Of a stretch of DNA of 64,000 bases, positions 28,068 to 36,721 are shown one piece after another. Source of the stretch: Novosphingobium sp. G106. Its GTDB lineage: Bacteria; Pseudomonadota; Alphaproteobacteria; Sphingomonadales; Sphingomonadaceae. The notes beneath the pieces are model-generated. The model did not search any database, was not told the DNA's origin, and worked only from the letters and a program-made list of their open reading frames with translations. The position numbers and the translations under genes are program-made. Position 1 is the stretch's first letter, and the number at the start of each line of letters is the position of its first letter. The DNA lies in assembly GCF_019075875.1 (NCBI RefSeq), contig NZ_JAHOOZ010000002.1:318551-382550 (forward strand), given 5' to 3'.

Positions 28068-29495
28068 ATGAACGTCGAAACCGGCACGTTGAAACCCGGA
28101 GAGGCGCGCTGCCCGGCCGAGACTACGCAGGAAATCATCGCGCGCGACAAGGTCGCCGCGCCTGCCTGGGCCGCCAGCGAAAGCTACGAATACCTCGGCA
28201 GCGAGGACATCTCGAAGGACCGCTACACCACCGCCGAATTCGCCCAAGGTGAGTTCGACCGGCTGTGGACGCGCACCTGGCAGATGGCTTGCCGCGAGGA
28301 GCATATCCCCGACGTCGGCGACTATTACGTCTATGACCTCGGGCCCTACAGCTTCGTCGTCACGCGCAGCGGCGAGGACGAGATCCAGGCCCATTTCAAT
28401 TCGTGCCTGCACCGCGGCACCAAGCTCAAGCCCTCGGGCACCACGGGCTTCTCGAACAACCTCAAGTGCCCGTTCCACGGCTGGACCTGGAACCTCGACG
28501 GCAGCCTCAAGGAAATCCCCGAGAAGTGGGACTTCAGCCATACCCAGGGCAAGAAGATGTGCCTGCCCGAAGCCCGTGTCGAGCGACTGGGCGGCTTCGT
28601 CTGGATCAACATGGATCCCGAAGCGCCGAGCCTGGCCGACTACCTGGGCAAGGAAGTCATGGCGCACATGAACGCCTGGAAGCTGGAAGACCGCTACATC
28701 TACCTGCACGTCCAGAAAAGCTACCCGGCCAACTGGAAGCTGACGATGGAGGCCTTCATGGAGGCCTATCACGTCGGCGACACGCACCCGCAGGTGGCGC
28801 CGGCGAACGGCGACGTGAACTCGCAGTACGACTGGTACGACGAGCATGTTAACCGCTTCATCTCGACGCTCGGCGTGGTCAGCCCTAAGTTATACAACAA
28901 GTACAGCGAGCAGGACATCGTCGAGCACTTCACCCTGGGTGACAGCTCGTCGCTGGGCGGCAGCAAGCCGCAGCTCAAGGACGGCGAGCGCGCCCGCCAG
29001 GTCATGGCCGACATGTTCCGCGGCATGTTCGAGAGTGCGACCAACACCGATCTCAGCCACGTTTCGGACACCGAACTGCTCGACACCTACAGCTACACGT
29101 TCTTCCCGAACCTGTTCCTGTTCCCGGGCATCTCGCTGCCGATGATCTATCGCTTCCGGCCCGATGCGCGCGACCATCGCCGCACGATCTACGAAGTGAT
29201 GTTCATGCGCCCGTGCCCCAAGGACGGCTCGGTTCCCGAGACCGCCGAGGTCGAGATCCTCGAGGACCACCAGTCCTTCGCCGAGGCAAAGGGCATGGAT
29301 CCGGTCTTCGGGGTGATCCTCAATCAGGATACTCGAAATCTGCACGCCCAGCAGGAAGGCCTCGAAGCCAGCGCCAAGCCGGGGATCACACTGGGTGACT
29401 ACCAGGAAATCCGCATCCGCCACTTCCAGAAGGCAATCGACAAGTACATGGCGATGGAGCCCAAGCTCCCCGACTGGCGGACATCACAACGCTGA
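28068..29495 (+). CDS. Rieske aromatic ring-hydroxylating dioxygenase, alpha subunit
   Basis: The 475-residue protein has a Rieske [2Fe-2S] site (C113, H115 and C134, H137 in NSCLHRGTKL and LKCPFHGWTW) and the mononuclear-iron motif MEAFMEAYHVGDTHP with H235 and H240. It inserts oxygen into an aromatic or related substrate, needing a ferredoxin and reductase not encoded nearby; no beta subunit is next to it either. Start ATG 28068 has AGGGA eight bases upstream; ATG 28062 and an open frame to 27975 are alternatives. Codon choice is much more GC-biased than in the flanking DNA, suggesting a separate origin. Confidence 0.92.
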   Translation: MNVETGTLKPGEARCPAETTQEIIARDKVAAPAWAASESYEYLGSEDISKDRYTTAEFAQGEFDRLWTRTWQMACREEHIPDVGDYYVYDLGPYSFVVTRSGEDEIQAHFNSCLHRGTKLKPSGTTGFSNNLKCPFHGWTWNLDGSLKEIPEKWDFSHTQGKKMCLPEARVERLGGFVWINMDPEAPSLADYLGKEVMAHMNAWKLEDRYIYLHVQKSYPANWKLTMEAFMEAYHVGDTHPQVAPANGDVNSQYDWYDEHVNRFISTLGVVSPKLYNKYSEQDIVEHFTLGDSSSLGGSKPQLKDGERARQVMADMFRGMFESATNTDLSHVSDTELLDTYSYTFFPNLFLFPGISLPMIYRFRPDARDHRRTIYEVMFMRPCPKDGSVPETAEVEILEDHQSFAEAKGMDPVFGVILNQDTRNLHAQQEGLEASAKPGITLGDYQEIRIRHFQKAIDKYMAMEPKLPDWRTSQR

Positions 29496-30375
29496 ACGAG
29501 GAATGACCCAAGCTAAGCGGGAGGGGCAACGCTTCCGATCGCTCCCGCCCATTCCCGTGAGCGGGAAACGCCTGCAGATCTACTTTCGATCAGCAACGGA
29601 ACCAATCAGGTCCCGCCAAGCGCCCAGGTCGCGAGGGGAGACGATGCGTCGGCGCGTTCAATACTCAACGCCTCTGGAGACATTACAACGATGCAGATTG
29701 GCGCCTGTTCGACCATTCAATCGCAATCGGAAGCCCCCGGAGACGTCGAGATCGTGTGGCGACAGGCCTTTGGCCACATCGAAAGTGCGGGGCGCGGAAC
29801 GCTCGCCTGAGAAACCACCAGGCTTCAGTCGGGCGATCGCCAGGGTTTGCTTCGATGCTGTCACCGACTCCTCTTGTGCGTCGGCGGCCTGACCGGTCGG
29901 GTGCGGGCGATGCTCGGCCTGCGAGCACGATATCCAAAACAGCGACACCGCCATTGCCGCCTCCGGTTCCGCTTCGCTCCACCAATCGCACTGGACCACT
30001 CGGGGGGGGCCGATCATTGGGCCAATTTCGGCCAGCGCCTATCTCCCATCTGGTGCCATCGAAACACTTGCAGCGCTCGTGCTGGACAGAGAACTGGCGC
30101 GGGCTATCGAATAAGGCCTATGGGAACAGACGGCCCAATCGTCCCTGAGTCCTTTGCGTGGCGCAATACACCCTGCAGGCACACCGTCATTCACAGTACA
30201 ACCCAGATGCTTTCGCCAATCAAAGTAAATTATCGGTCTTTACTAAAACTAGTAGGCGATAACATGGTCTGAATAACAGCTGAACGCCCATATTTTTCTT
30301 GCCAAACCACACAATTTGACATTCAGACTTCGAATACCCATATTCGTAACATCATGATGGCACCGATAACCCATT
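29496..30375. other. long unassigned stretch
   Basis: Frames of 100-140 codons exist on both strands (for example 29658-30017 minus, 29847-30272 plus) but none has a clear ribosome-binding site or family pattern. GCGGGAG/CTCCCGC near 29518-29548 can form a hairpin behind the dioxygenase gene but lacks a T-run. The last 100 bp are AT-rich and contain TTGACA at 30316-30321, the likely promoter for the element that follows. Confidence 0.35.
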
Positions 30376-30451
30376 CTGAAATTCATCCGGGTAGCAGTAC
30401 GGCACGGATGCACGCCCTAGCCGGCGAAGGCTAACGCCTTCCGTCTAGGGC
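30376..30451 (+). ncRNA. three-copy structured leader element, copy 2
   Basis: Core CATCCGGGTAGCAGTACGGC (30384 on) leads to GCCCTAG (30414-30420), closed by CTAGGGC (30445-30451) with an inner GCGAAGGC/GCCTTC stem. The conserved tract extends upstream (CCCATATT and GAAAT-CATCC blocks are shared with copy 3). TTGACA at 30316-30321 is 73 nt before the core. The next supported gene starts at 30773, 320 nt downstream, longer than for copies 1 and 3. Confidence 0.6.
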
Positions 30452-30772
30452 CCTTAATCGATCGAATAGCGGCCTTCGCGCTCAAGCTCGCGCGCCCAAT
30501 GCATCCCGTGCTTCAGGTCTGAAAATCTGAATGACATGAGTGCCAATGGGATCCTCCGAGTTCACAAGCCTGTGCACTGGGAGCGCCGAGTATGCGAGGC
30601 CTGCCCCACGATTGATCAGCGAACAGAGCATCGCCTGCGATGGTACTTCTATCGAAGCCGAAGGAAACCTGAGGCAGAGTTCACACGCAATCCTCGTTTA
30701 GATTGCGCTGTGAAACCTCACAGGACAATTGGCTCGTCCGCGCTCCAACCGCTTATTCCCGAGGATTTTGAA

Positions 30773-31069
30773 ATGCACAGCCATAGATTGTTGTCCAAGA
30801 GTAGAACTCAACAAACAATTCGACTCTCATATAATTCGCCCGATCGCCCGAATGCCTTTCACGATAATATGGCCAGTAATGCCCTCTTCGACACGCAGGC
30901 AGGCCATATCGAGTATGCCTTAGCTTTTGGGGATGCAAAAACTCGCAAACAATTTCACCGCTTCGTAAACAACGAATTCCACGGAGGCGAAATCCGCAGA
31001 GTTATGCTAGCGTCGGCCCTGGGAACTATTTCTATAGTAATTATATCAGTTTTCGCAGCGCTGCTATAA
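30773..31069 (+). CDS. small protein with C-terminal membrane helix, unknown function
   Basis: The 98-residue protein (MHSHRLLSKSRTQQTIRLSY) is polar until residue ~75 and ends in a hydrophobic helix (RVMLASALGTISIVIISVFA). GAGGA lies seven bases before ATG 30773; the same frame is open from 30536 but that region is not protein-like. Family not recognised. It is the first of a run of co-directional small genes ending at the hemD-like gene. Confidence 0.55.
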   Translation: MHSHRLLSKSRTQQTIRLSYNSPDRPNAFHDNMASNALFDTQAGHIEYALAFGDAKTRKQFHRFVNNEFHGGEIRRVMLASALGTISIVIISVFAALL

Positions 31070-31127
31070 CATAGACGACGCGCCTAACCTTATGATATAT
31101 TGGTTATTCATTTAAAGAATAAGCGGT

Positions 31128-31277
31128 ATGAACATAATCTTCGTTATGATATTATCATCTATATATTGCGCTGCCTTTGTGGTCACCCGCCGTCCGCGGA
31201 TATATTGGGCCGTTACCTCCCTCGCGTTTCTATTAGCCGCGACATCACTGATGATGTTCACCGAAATTCTTTCATAA
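31128..31277 (+). CDS. 49-residue two-helix membrane protein
   Basis: The frame MNIIFVMILSSIYCAAFVVT, RRPRIYW, then a second hydrophobic helix (AVTSLAFLLAATSLMMF) and a stop at 31275-31277 has the pattern of a small hairpin membrane protein with a positive cytoplasmic loop (RRPR). The ribosome-binding site is weak (AAGAATAAGCGG). It sits between two supported genes in the same direction. No family recognised. Confidence 0.4.
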   Translation: MNIIFVMILSSIYCAAFVVTRRPRIYWAVTSLAFLLAATSLMMFTEILS

Positions 31278-31320
31278 TAATATCGACGCCAGACAGCAAG
31301 GATCATTAAAGGATCATATA

Positions 31321-31878
31321 ATGAATCTCATTGCGCAATCACGCCTAATGAAAACCCTCCTAAATGTTGCCGGCAACCAGGCCGATAGCATTCTTAGCGA
31401 TGGAGAAATAAGCGCTATTTCATTGGAGCGTAGAATCTCTGATTTAGAAATATCCCCTCTTCTTGACAAGCAGTTACTGGCCACCGCACTTCGAGTCGCC
31501 GGCGACCTAGGTCTCTCGAGCGGTGTCCGGAATAGTTTATTCAATCGGTTCCAAAATCCCGCCCCAACCGTAGCGATCGATGCGCAGCGACGAGCAATCA
31601 TCAGCGAGGTGAAGGCGAAGGGGCTGCCTATGGAACTGGCGATGGATTATGCAAATACCCTAGAACGCCGACTCACCGTCTCCCCCGAGGATTTGGGGGA
31701 TACGCTCTGGGCCTATGCTTCGGTTTACGAGGAGATTTGGAGCGATCCGAGGATAGGTGCGCGCGCTCCGACGAGGAGAATCATGTTAGCTATGGCGACG
31801 GTTCTTCGCGCCCGCAGCGCGCAGCTCGCGATGAATGCCTCACTGACTACAGCGACTGCATTCCGGGTCAGCAGCTAA
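31321..31878 (+). CDS. protein of unknown family, paralogue of the gene at 32279
   Basis: The 185-residue, mostly helical protein shares two blocks with the product of 32279-32953: ALRVAGDLGLSSGVRNSLFN/DAQRRAIISE and YASVYEEIWSDPRIGARAPT followed by RRIMLAMATVLRARSA. AAAGGATC precedes ATG 31321. The family is unknown to me; the conserved (W)xDPRIGA motif could be diagnostic in a profile search. No catalytic motif is visible. The two tandem paralogues suggest a heteromeric complex or recent duplication. Confidence 0.65.
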   Translation: MNLIAQSRLMKTLLNVAGNQADSILSDGEISAISLERRISDLEISPLLDKQLLATALRVAGDLGLSSGVRNSLFNRFQNPAPTVAIDAQRRAIISEVKAKGLPMELAMDYANTLERRLTVSPEDLGDTLWAYASVYEEIWSDPRIGARAPTRRIMLAMATVLRARSAQLAMNASLTTATAFRVSS

Positions 31879-32085
31879 GCAGTAATGTGTCTCGAGGCAG
31901 CGCGAGTGGTGATGGGAAAAGGGAAAAGGCCAAAATTTTGACGAACCGCTGCCGAAGTACATGGCCGCATCGATTGTCTTCAGCAAGCGATGTCGGCGAG
32001 GTCGTCGTTTGCCTCTGATTATAAGAGCGCCGTGGGAAATGTGGCCCTAACGTTCGATCAACAGTCTATCAAAAGGAGTATTACT

Positions 32086-32250
32086 TTGAATGATGATGCC
32101 CCTTTCCCTGCGAGAGCGAGGGAGATGATCGATCACCCCGGTTCTGCGACGGGAAAAGTTATTCCGTTCGCAACGCCGACAGGGCGCCCGCTTTCGAAGG
32201 GCGGTTCAGCGTGGAGGCCAAGACCGACGGAGCCCCCAAGTGCGGCTTGA
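32086..32250 (+). CDS. short basic hypothetical protein
   Basis: A TTG start at 32086 follows AAAAGGAG by seven bases and gives 54 residues (MNDDAPFPARAREMIDHPGS, then KVIPFATPTGRPLSKGGSAW). Low complexity, no fold recognised. The strong site between two paralogous genes is the main evidence. The frame is open from 31990. Confidence 0.4.
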   Translation: MNDDAPFPARAREMIDHPGSATGKVIPFATPTGRPLSKGGSAWRPRPTEPPSAA

Positions 32251-32278
32251 CAGAAATCTATAAGTTAAGGAGCTCGAA

Positions 32279-32953
32279 ATGAATAGGCGTCAGTCCAGGC
32301 GGCCTGATCTATTAGATGATTTGATGCAGACTGCAGCTGCCCGCGCCAAAGAGATATCTTCCGCCCCGGGGGCTGCTGCAAGGCTACGTCAGGTCGGATC
32401 GGACGATCTCAGTGAGATTGGACGGCTGGAGACTTCTCCCTTTGCCGAGGACCAACTGGTAGCTGTGGCGCTGCGGCTAGCGGGGTCGAGATCAATGCGA
32501 GGTGACCTCGAAGAAAGTCTCAGGAGATATATGGAGACCCCGGCCTCTTCGCTCGAGACGGAAGCCCAGCGGCAGACTATTTGGAGGACAAACCGGCAAA
32601 CTCCGCTACCGATTGCTCAGGCCGAGGCTGCCGCCGGCACCATAGAACGGGACATAGTTAGCGGTGGCAGAGATGCATCGCAGGAGCTTGCCCGATGGGC
32701 CGCTTTCTATGCGGACTTCTGGTGCGATCCACGCATAGGTGCCAGCGCTCACGCCCGACGGGTGATGTTGTTCATGGTGACATTTCTCCACGATCGGGCC
32801 AATCCGTTTGATGAACCTGCCCCCCCTGCTCAATGGAGCAAGCTTGTGACGGGAGGATCGTCCAACGACGCCCCGCCGTATCAATTTGGCTGCCTGGGGC
32901 AAGGCATATTCGTTGTCCTGCTAGTGACATTCTTTCTGCTGATTACGCCTTGA
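32279..32953 (+). CDS. protein of unknown family, paralogue of the gene at 31321, with added membrane helix
   Basis: The 224-residue protein shares ALRLAGSRSMRGDLEESLRR and FYADFWCDPRIGASAHARRV with the 185-residue neighbour and adds a C-terminal extension ending in one membrane helix (GCLGQGIFVVLLVTFFLLIT). It could anchor the pair to the inner membrane. AAGGAG lies six bases before ATG 32279. Function unknown. Downstream (32954-33274) I see no gene. Confidence 0.65.
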   Translation: MNRRQSRRPDLLDDLMQTAAARAKEISSAPGAAARLRQVGSDDLSEIGRLETSPFAEDQLVAVALRLAGSRSMRGDLEESLRRYMETPASSLETEAQRQTIWRTNRQTPLPIAQAEAAAGTIERDIVSGGRDASQELARWAAFYADFWCDPRIGASAHARRVMLFMVTFLHDRANPFDEPAPPAQWSKLVTGGSSNDAPPYQFGCLGQGIFVVLLVTFFLLITP

Positions 32954-33274
32954 GCCACCGCCGTCGACCATGCGAACGTCTCCAAAGATTTTGGTCGTTC
33001 AGCAGTTCAGGGGGCCGTCCAATCGGTGGCGTATCCGGTCGTGCGTTCCCTTCCCATTGTATTGATGATAGGCTCACTGCCATGATGCGGCATTCATCTT
33101 TTGTTCGGCTTCAAGCTTACGGGGGTAGCCTTATGATCCGGCTCCTCCCCCTCGGTGCGTAGCAGCCGCTAAGAGGTAGCGGTCGCATCGCGTCCGAGGG
33201 CGCTCAGTTCGCTCTCCGCTCCCACACTCTCAGTGTATCCCTTCTTTCGGCCCGCGAAGCGCCTGGAGATTGAT

Positions 33275-33628
33275 ATGAAGACCGATGATATTCAGATTCT
33301 TCCCGAAGTATTACTAATCGAACGACGTGCGGAATTCGAGGAGGCTATGGCACAGAATTTTGCCGGATCTCCAGAAGCCGTTCCATCAGTTCAGGATCGT
33401 CAAGCAGTTCGCGACATATACGAGTTGTTGATCGCTGTACTGAATGGCAAGGATGGCATATCAGCCGTAGAATCCCCGGATGCATTCTCAGCAACTTACT
33501 ACAGCCGATTTGGCGATGCACTTTCTCCGATTCTCAGAGACGTTCTAGGGGATTCCGCCTCGCAATCTTTCGTGGCCAAAGCCGTCGATTGTTTCTGGGG
33601 AGCAGTTCGTGCTGTTCGCTCCCGATAA
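33275..33628 (+). CDS. globin-like helical protein, paralogue of the gene at 39763
   Basis: The 117-residue protein ends in YYSRFGDALSPILRDVLGDS and KAVDCFWGAVRAVRS, which resembles helices G and H of bacterial globins (HYxxxGxAL...LG...W). I see no proximal His at the F-helix position (before ATYYSRFG), so haem binding is doubtful and the globin call is inference. GGAG lies before ATG 33275. The gene overlaps the following hemD-like gene by 20 bp, implying linked function, possibly tetrapyrrole-related. Confidence 0.6.
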   Translation: MKTDDIQILPEVLLIERRAEFEEAMAQNFAGSPEAVPSVQDRQAVRDIYELLIAVLNGKDGISAVESPDAFSATYYSRFGDALSPILRDVLGDSASQSFVAKAVDCFWGAVRAVRSR

Positions 33629-34274
33629 TCAAATTTGGGTGACAAGGACCGCTCCATTCAATCAGTTAACGGCGCGACATCTCAAGAACGCAGGCCTCAA
33701 TCCATTGCTGGCGCCCGCGCTTCAGGTAGTTCCGCTTCGAGCGAACGGACCAATGATTGTCCCCGATGCCCTGGTATTCACAAGCCTGCAGGGCGTTCGG
33801 CATCACCCCTTCCTCCCTTCACTCGCTCATCTACCGGTGTTCGCGGTGGGCGGCCATACCGCCCGGATGGCGCGCCTTCGCGGATATAAAAAAGTCACTT
33901 CCGCTTGGGGTGATGTGCATGACCTTCGGAAACTCATATGCGCTGAGATGCCCTTCGGCGCGACGATAATGCATCTAAGTGCTGCTCAGCCCGCTGGAGA
34001 TCTTGTTGGCATGCTCAGCGACGACGGTTACCAAGCCAGGCGCCGCAGTGTTTATAAGACGATGGAGACGAATTTTTCCGATCTCGAGGGGGTGGCGGCG
34101 AATCTCTCTTTGATCGGGACGATCCTTATTCATTCGCCCCGCGCAGGATGGCATGTCGCCCAATGGCTTGAAGAGCGACGAATGAATTGGTCGGGTATCA
34201 TTTATTGCATTTCGCCAGCAGCCTCCGAACCGTTTAAAAATAAAGGCATAGCACGGGTGTCAGTGGGCGTGTAA
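33609..34274 (+). pseudogene. hemD-like uroporphyrinogen-III synthase, 5' part, cut by IS21
   Basis: The product from GTG 33609 (MLFAPDNQIWVTRTAPFNQL; DALVFTSLQGVRH; LPVFAVGGHTARMARLRGY; ILIHSPRAGWHVAQWLEERR) has the two-domain HemD pattern. HemD closes and inverts the linear tetrapyrrole to uroporphyrinogen III. At 34258 an IS21 element enters the coding sequence; the last six codons (VSVGV) and stop come from the element. The native 3' end resumes after the element at 36591. The truncated product lacks about 40 residues. Its coupling to a globin-like gene suggests a specialised copy, not the housekeeping hemD. Confidence 0.8.
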
Positions 34275-34320
34275 TTCTCCGCAAAAGTGGGCTTTGAAAA
34301 TTCCCTGATTGTTGGACCTG

Positions 34321-34362
34321 GTTGCCCAATGAGCCGGGGTTAACCCCGGCTCATTGGGCAAC
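34321..34362. repeat. 42-bp perfect palindrome inside the IS21 left end
   Basis: GTTGCCCAATGAGCCGGGG followed by TT is exactly mirrored by its complement, so 34321-34362 is a perfect palindrome without spacer. It lies between the left terminal repeat and istA. It could form a cruciform or strong RNA hairpin that blocks read-through transcription from the host gene into istA, or be a transposase-binding site. Confidence 0.85.
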
Positions 34363-34402
34363 GCCAAAATCGGCGCGATGACCTCCTGCGGGAGGCCCGC
34401 CG

Positions 34403-35659
34403 ATGATCCGACTTGGAGAAGCCATGATGATACTGGAGCTGCACCGGCAGGGGCTGTCGGTGACCGCCATCGCCCGTCGGACGGGCCGCGATCCCAAGAC
34501 CATTCGCAAATACATCGAGCGCGGCGTCGAGGTGCCGGCGTACGGCCCGCGCCAGTTGGGGCGTCCGTGCAAGATCGCGCCGTACATGGAGTTCCTGCGC
34601 GAGCGGGTCACCGCGTTTCCCGAACTCACGGCCTCGCGGCTGACCCGCGAGATCCGGGAGATGGGCTACGCCGGCGCCTATACCGCCGTGAAGCGATACC
34701 TCGCCGCGATCCGGCCCGAGCACGATCCCAAGCCCTACGAGGTCCGCTTCGAGACCAAGGCCGGTGTGCAGGGCCAGGTCGACTTCGCCCGCTTCGTCGT
34801 CGAGTTCACCGACGAGCCGGGGGTGGTGCGCATCGTCTGGTTGTTCAGCCTGGTGCTGGGCTACTCGCGGTTCCTGTTTGCCCGCTATGTGCTGCACCAG
34901 GACCTGCAGACGCTGCTGCGCTGTCACATGCAGGCCTTCGAGGCGCTGGGCGGCGTGCCGATCGAGATCCTCTACGACCGCATGAAGACGGCGGTGACCG
35001 GCGAGGATGATCAGGGCCACATTGTCTACAACACCTCGCTGCTGGCGCTGGCGAAGCATTACCGCTTCCAGCCCAGGGCCTGCCGTCCCTATCGCGCAAA
35101 AACGAAGGGCAAGGTTGAGCGGCCCTTCCGCTATATCCGCGAGGACTTCTTCCTGGGGCGATCCTTCCGCAACATGGAGGACCTCAATGTCCAGCTCATC
35201 GACTGGCTCGATACGGTCGCCAATGCACGCGTGCACGGGACGACCCAACGCGTGGTGGCCGAGGCCCTAGCCGAGGAACAGGGGGAACTTCAGCGGCTCC
35301 CCGACCATCGCTTCAACGCCGTCCTGAAGCTCGAGCGGCGGGTTACCCATGATGGCTTCGTCGCGGTTGGCGGCAACTTCTACAGCGTGCCCGACCGGAC
35401 CCGCCGGCTCGTCGAGATCGAGCAGCTGCCGGATCTGGTGCGCATCATCGACCGCGGCATCGTCGTCGCCGAGCATCCCGTGCTCGAAGGGCGCCGGCAA
35501 TATCGTATCGACCGGCGCCATCGCACCGGACGGCCGCAGCCGCGAACGCCGGAGAGGCCCATGACAATGATCGGCCGGATCGGCGACCATGTGCCACTGC
35601 GTTCGCTGGCGGTCTATGAGGCGATCGGCGCGAGCCTGGCGATGGAGGGGCGGCCATGA
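34403..35659 (+). CDS. istA: IS21 transposase IstA
   Basis: The 418-residue protein starts with a helix-turn-helix (GLSVTAIARRTGRDPKTIRK) and has the rve-type DDE core: first Asp in VQGQVDFARFVVEF, second in EILYDRMKTAV, Glu in KGKVERPFRYIREDF, then the C-terminal beta-barrel typical of IS21 (VTHDGFVAVGGNFYSVPDRT). It cuts and joins the element ends. Its stop overlaps istB by four bases. Confidence 0.95.
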   Translation: MIRLGEAMMILELHRQGLSVTAIARRTGRDPKTIRKYIERGVEVPAYGPRQLGRPCKIAPYMEFLRERVTAFPELTASRLTREIREMGYAGAYTAVKRYLAAIRPEHDPKPYEVRFETKAGVQGQVDFARFVVEFTDEPGVVRIVWLFSLVLGYSRFLFARYVLHQDLQTLLRCHMQAFEALGGVPIEILYDRMKTAVTGEDDQGHIVYNTSLLALAKHYRFQPRACRPYRAKTKGKVERPFRYIREDFFLGRSFRNMEDLNVQLIDWLDTVANARVHGTTQRVVAEALAEEQGELQRLPDHRFNAVLKLERRVTHDGFVAVGGNFYSVPDRTRRLVEIEQLPDLVRIIDRGIVVAEHPVLEGRRQYRIDRRHRTGRPQPRTPERPMTMIGRIGDHVPLRSLAVYEAIGASLAMEGRP

Positions 35660-36513
35660 ACGGTGCGGCACCATCCTCGCGCGTCGACTCCATCCGCCGC
35701 AGCCTCGTCATGCTCAAGATGCCGCGCGCACTCGAGATCCTCGATGCCACCCTGCGGCGCATCGAGCAGGGTCAGATCGATGGCATCGAAGCGCTTGATG
35801 AGCTGCTGGGCGAAGAGCTCTCGCTGCGCGAGAACCGCCGGATCAAGGCTGCCCTGCGCATGGCGCGGCTCCCTGTGGTCAAGACCCTGGCCGGCTACGA
35901 CTTCTCCTTCCAGCCATCGCTCGATAAGAACCGCATCCTGGCGCTCGCCGGCCTCGACTTTATCGAACGAGCCGAGGTCGTCCATCTGCTCGGCCCTCCC
36001 GGCACCGGCAAAAGCCACATCGCTACAGCACTTGCCGTCGAGGCCGTCCGCGCCGGCAAAGCAGTCTACTTCATCCCGCTCGCCGATCTGATCGCGCAGC
36101 TTGCCAAAGCCGAGCGTGAAGGCACACTGAGGGAGAAGATCCGCTTCCTCACCAGGGCATCGCTGCTGGTCGTCGACGAGATCGGTTACCTGCCGGTCAC
36201 GCCCGGCGGCGCCAACCTGTTCTTCCAGCTCGTCAACGCCCGCTACGAAAAGGGCGCCATGATCCTCACTTCCAATCGCGGCTTCGCCGAATGGGGAGAG
36301 GTCTTCGGCGATCCTGTCGTCGCCACCGCGCTGCTCGACAGGCTGCTGCACCACGCCGTCGTCATCCAGATCGAAGGCTCCAGCTACCGCATGCGTGAGC
36401 ACGCGGCGCTCGTGCCCGAAAACGTCCGCAACGGCGCCCCGTTCAATCCGCACCCGCCAAAGCGCCGCGGGCGACCACCGATGAAAGGAAAGCCCGATCA
36501 CGAATACGGCTGA
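35656..36513 (+). CDS. istB: IS21 helper ATPase IstB
   Basis: The 285-residue AAA+ protein has Walker A LLGPPGTGKSHIATALA, Walker B SLLVVDEIGYLP and sensor LTSNRGFAEWGEVF. IstB assembles on DNA and recruits IstA, selecting the target. ATGA overlap with istA shows coupling. Intact. Confidence 0.95.
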   Translation: MNGAAPSSRVDSIRRSLVMLKMPRALEILDATLRRIEQGQIDGIEALDELLGEELSLRENRRIKAALRMARLPVVKTLAGYDFSFQPSLDKNRILALAGLDFIERAEVVHLLGPPGTGKSHIATALAVEAVRAGKAVYFIPLADLIAQLAKAEREGTLREKIRFLTRASLLVVDEIGYLPVTPGGANLFFQLVNARYEKGAMILTSNRGFAEWGEVFGDPVVATALLDRLLHHAVVIQIEGSSYRMREHAALVPENVRNGAPFNPHPPKRRGRPPMKGKPDHEYG

Positions 36514-36590
36514 TCACCGCTCCGTCCAAAACCGCCAACGTAGGGAATTTTGGGCGCCCACATCTGGGGAAAGTTCGGTGCCCGTTGACA

Positions 36591-36721
36591 CACGGGTAGC
36601 AATTGCTACGCGACCAACCGAACGCTCCCTGTTAGATCTCATCCGGCACATGGGTACTTCAGATATCGACCACCTCCGCAGCGATTCTCGCGGGAAAAGG
36701 CTACCGAACGGCTGCACGTGA
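36591..36721 (+). pseudogene. 3' remnant of the hemD-like gene
   Basis: Removing the IS21 element and one target copy joins ...GIAR to VAIATRPTERSLLDLIRHMG in frame and reaches a TGA at 36719-36721. This gives an ancestral protein of about 257 residues, a normal HemD length. This piece has no start of its own. Confidence 0.8.

Larger units (their letters stand above)
34258..36590 (+). mobile_element. IS21-family insertion sequence with 6-bp target duplication
   Basis: The left end TGTCAGTGGGCGTGTAATTC (34258) and the complement of the right end (TGTCAACGGGCACCGAACTT, reading from 36590) match as imperfect terminal repeats that extend inward to AAAATTCCCT on both sides. The element is flanked by CACGGG at 34252-34257 and 36591-36596, a 6-bp target duplication. 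It carries istA and istB in the normal order, both intact. It is 2333 bp long, looks recent, and splits the hemD-like gene. Confidence 0.95.

Noticed and set aside
29847-30272. 141-codon plus-strand frame after the dioxygenase, considered as a beta subunit or ferredoxin
   Set aside because: No Cys pattern of a ferredoxin and no beta-subunit features; composition is Arg/His-rich as in non-coding frames.
34340-35248. 302-codon minus-strand frame
   Set aside because: It is the antisense of istA; GC-rich third positions keep the opposite strand open.
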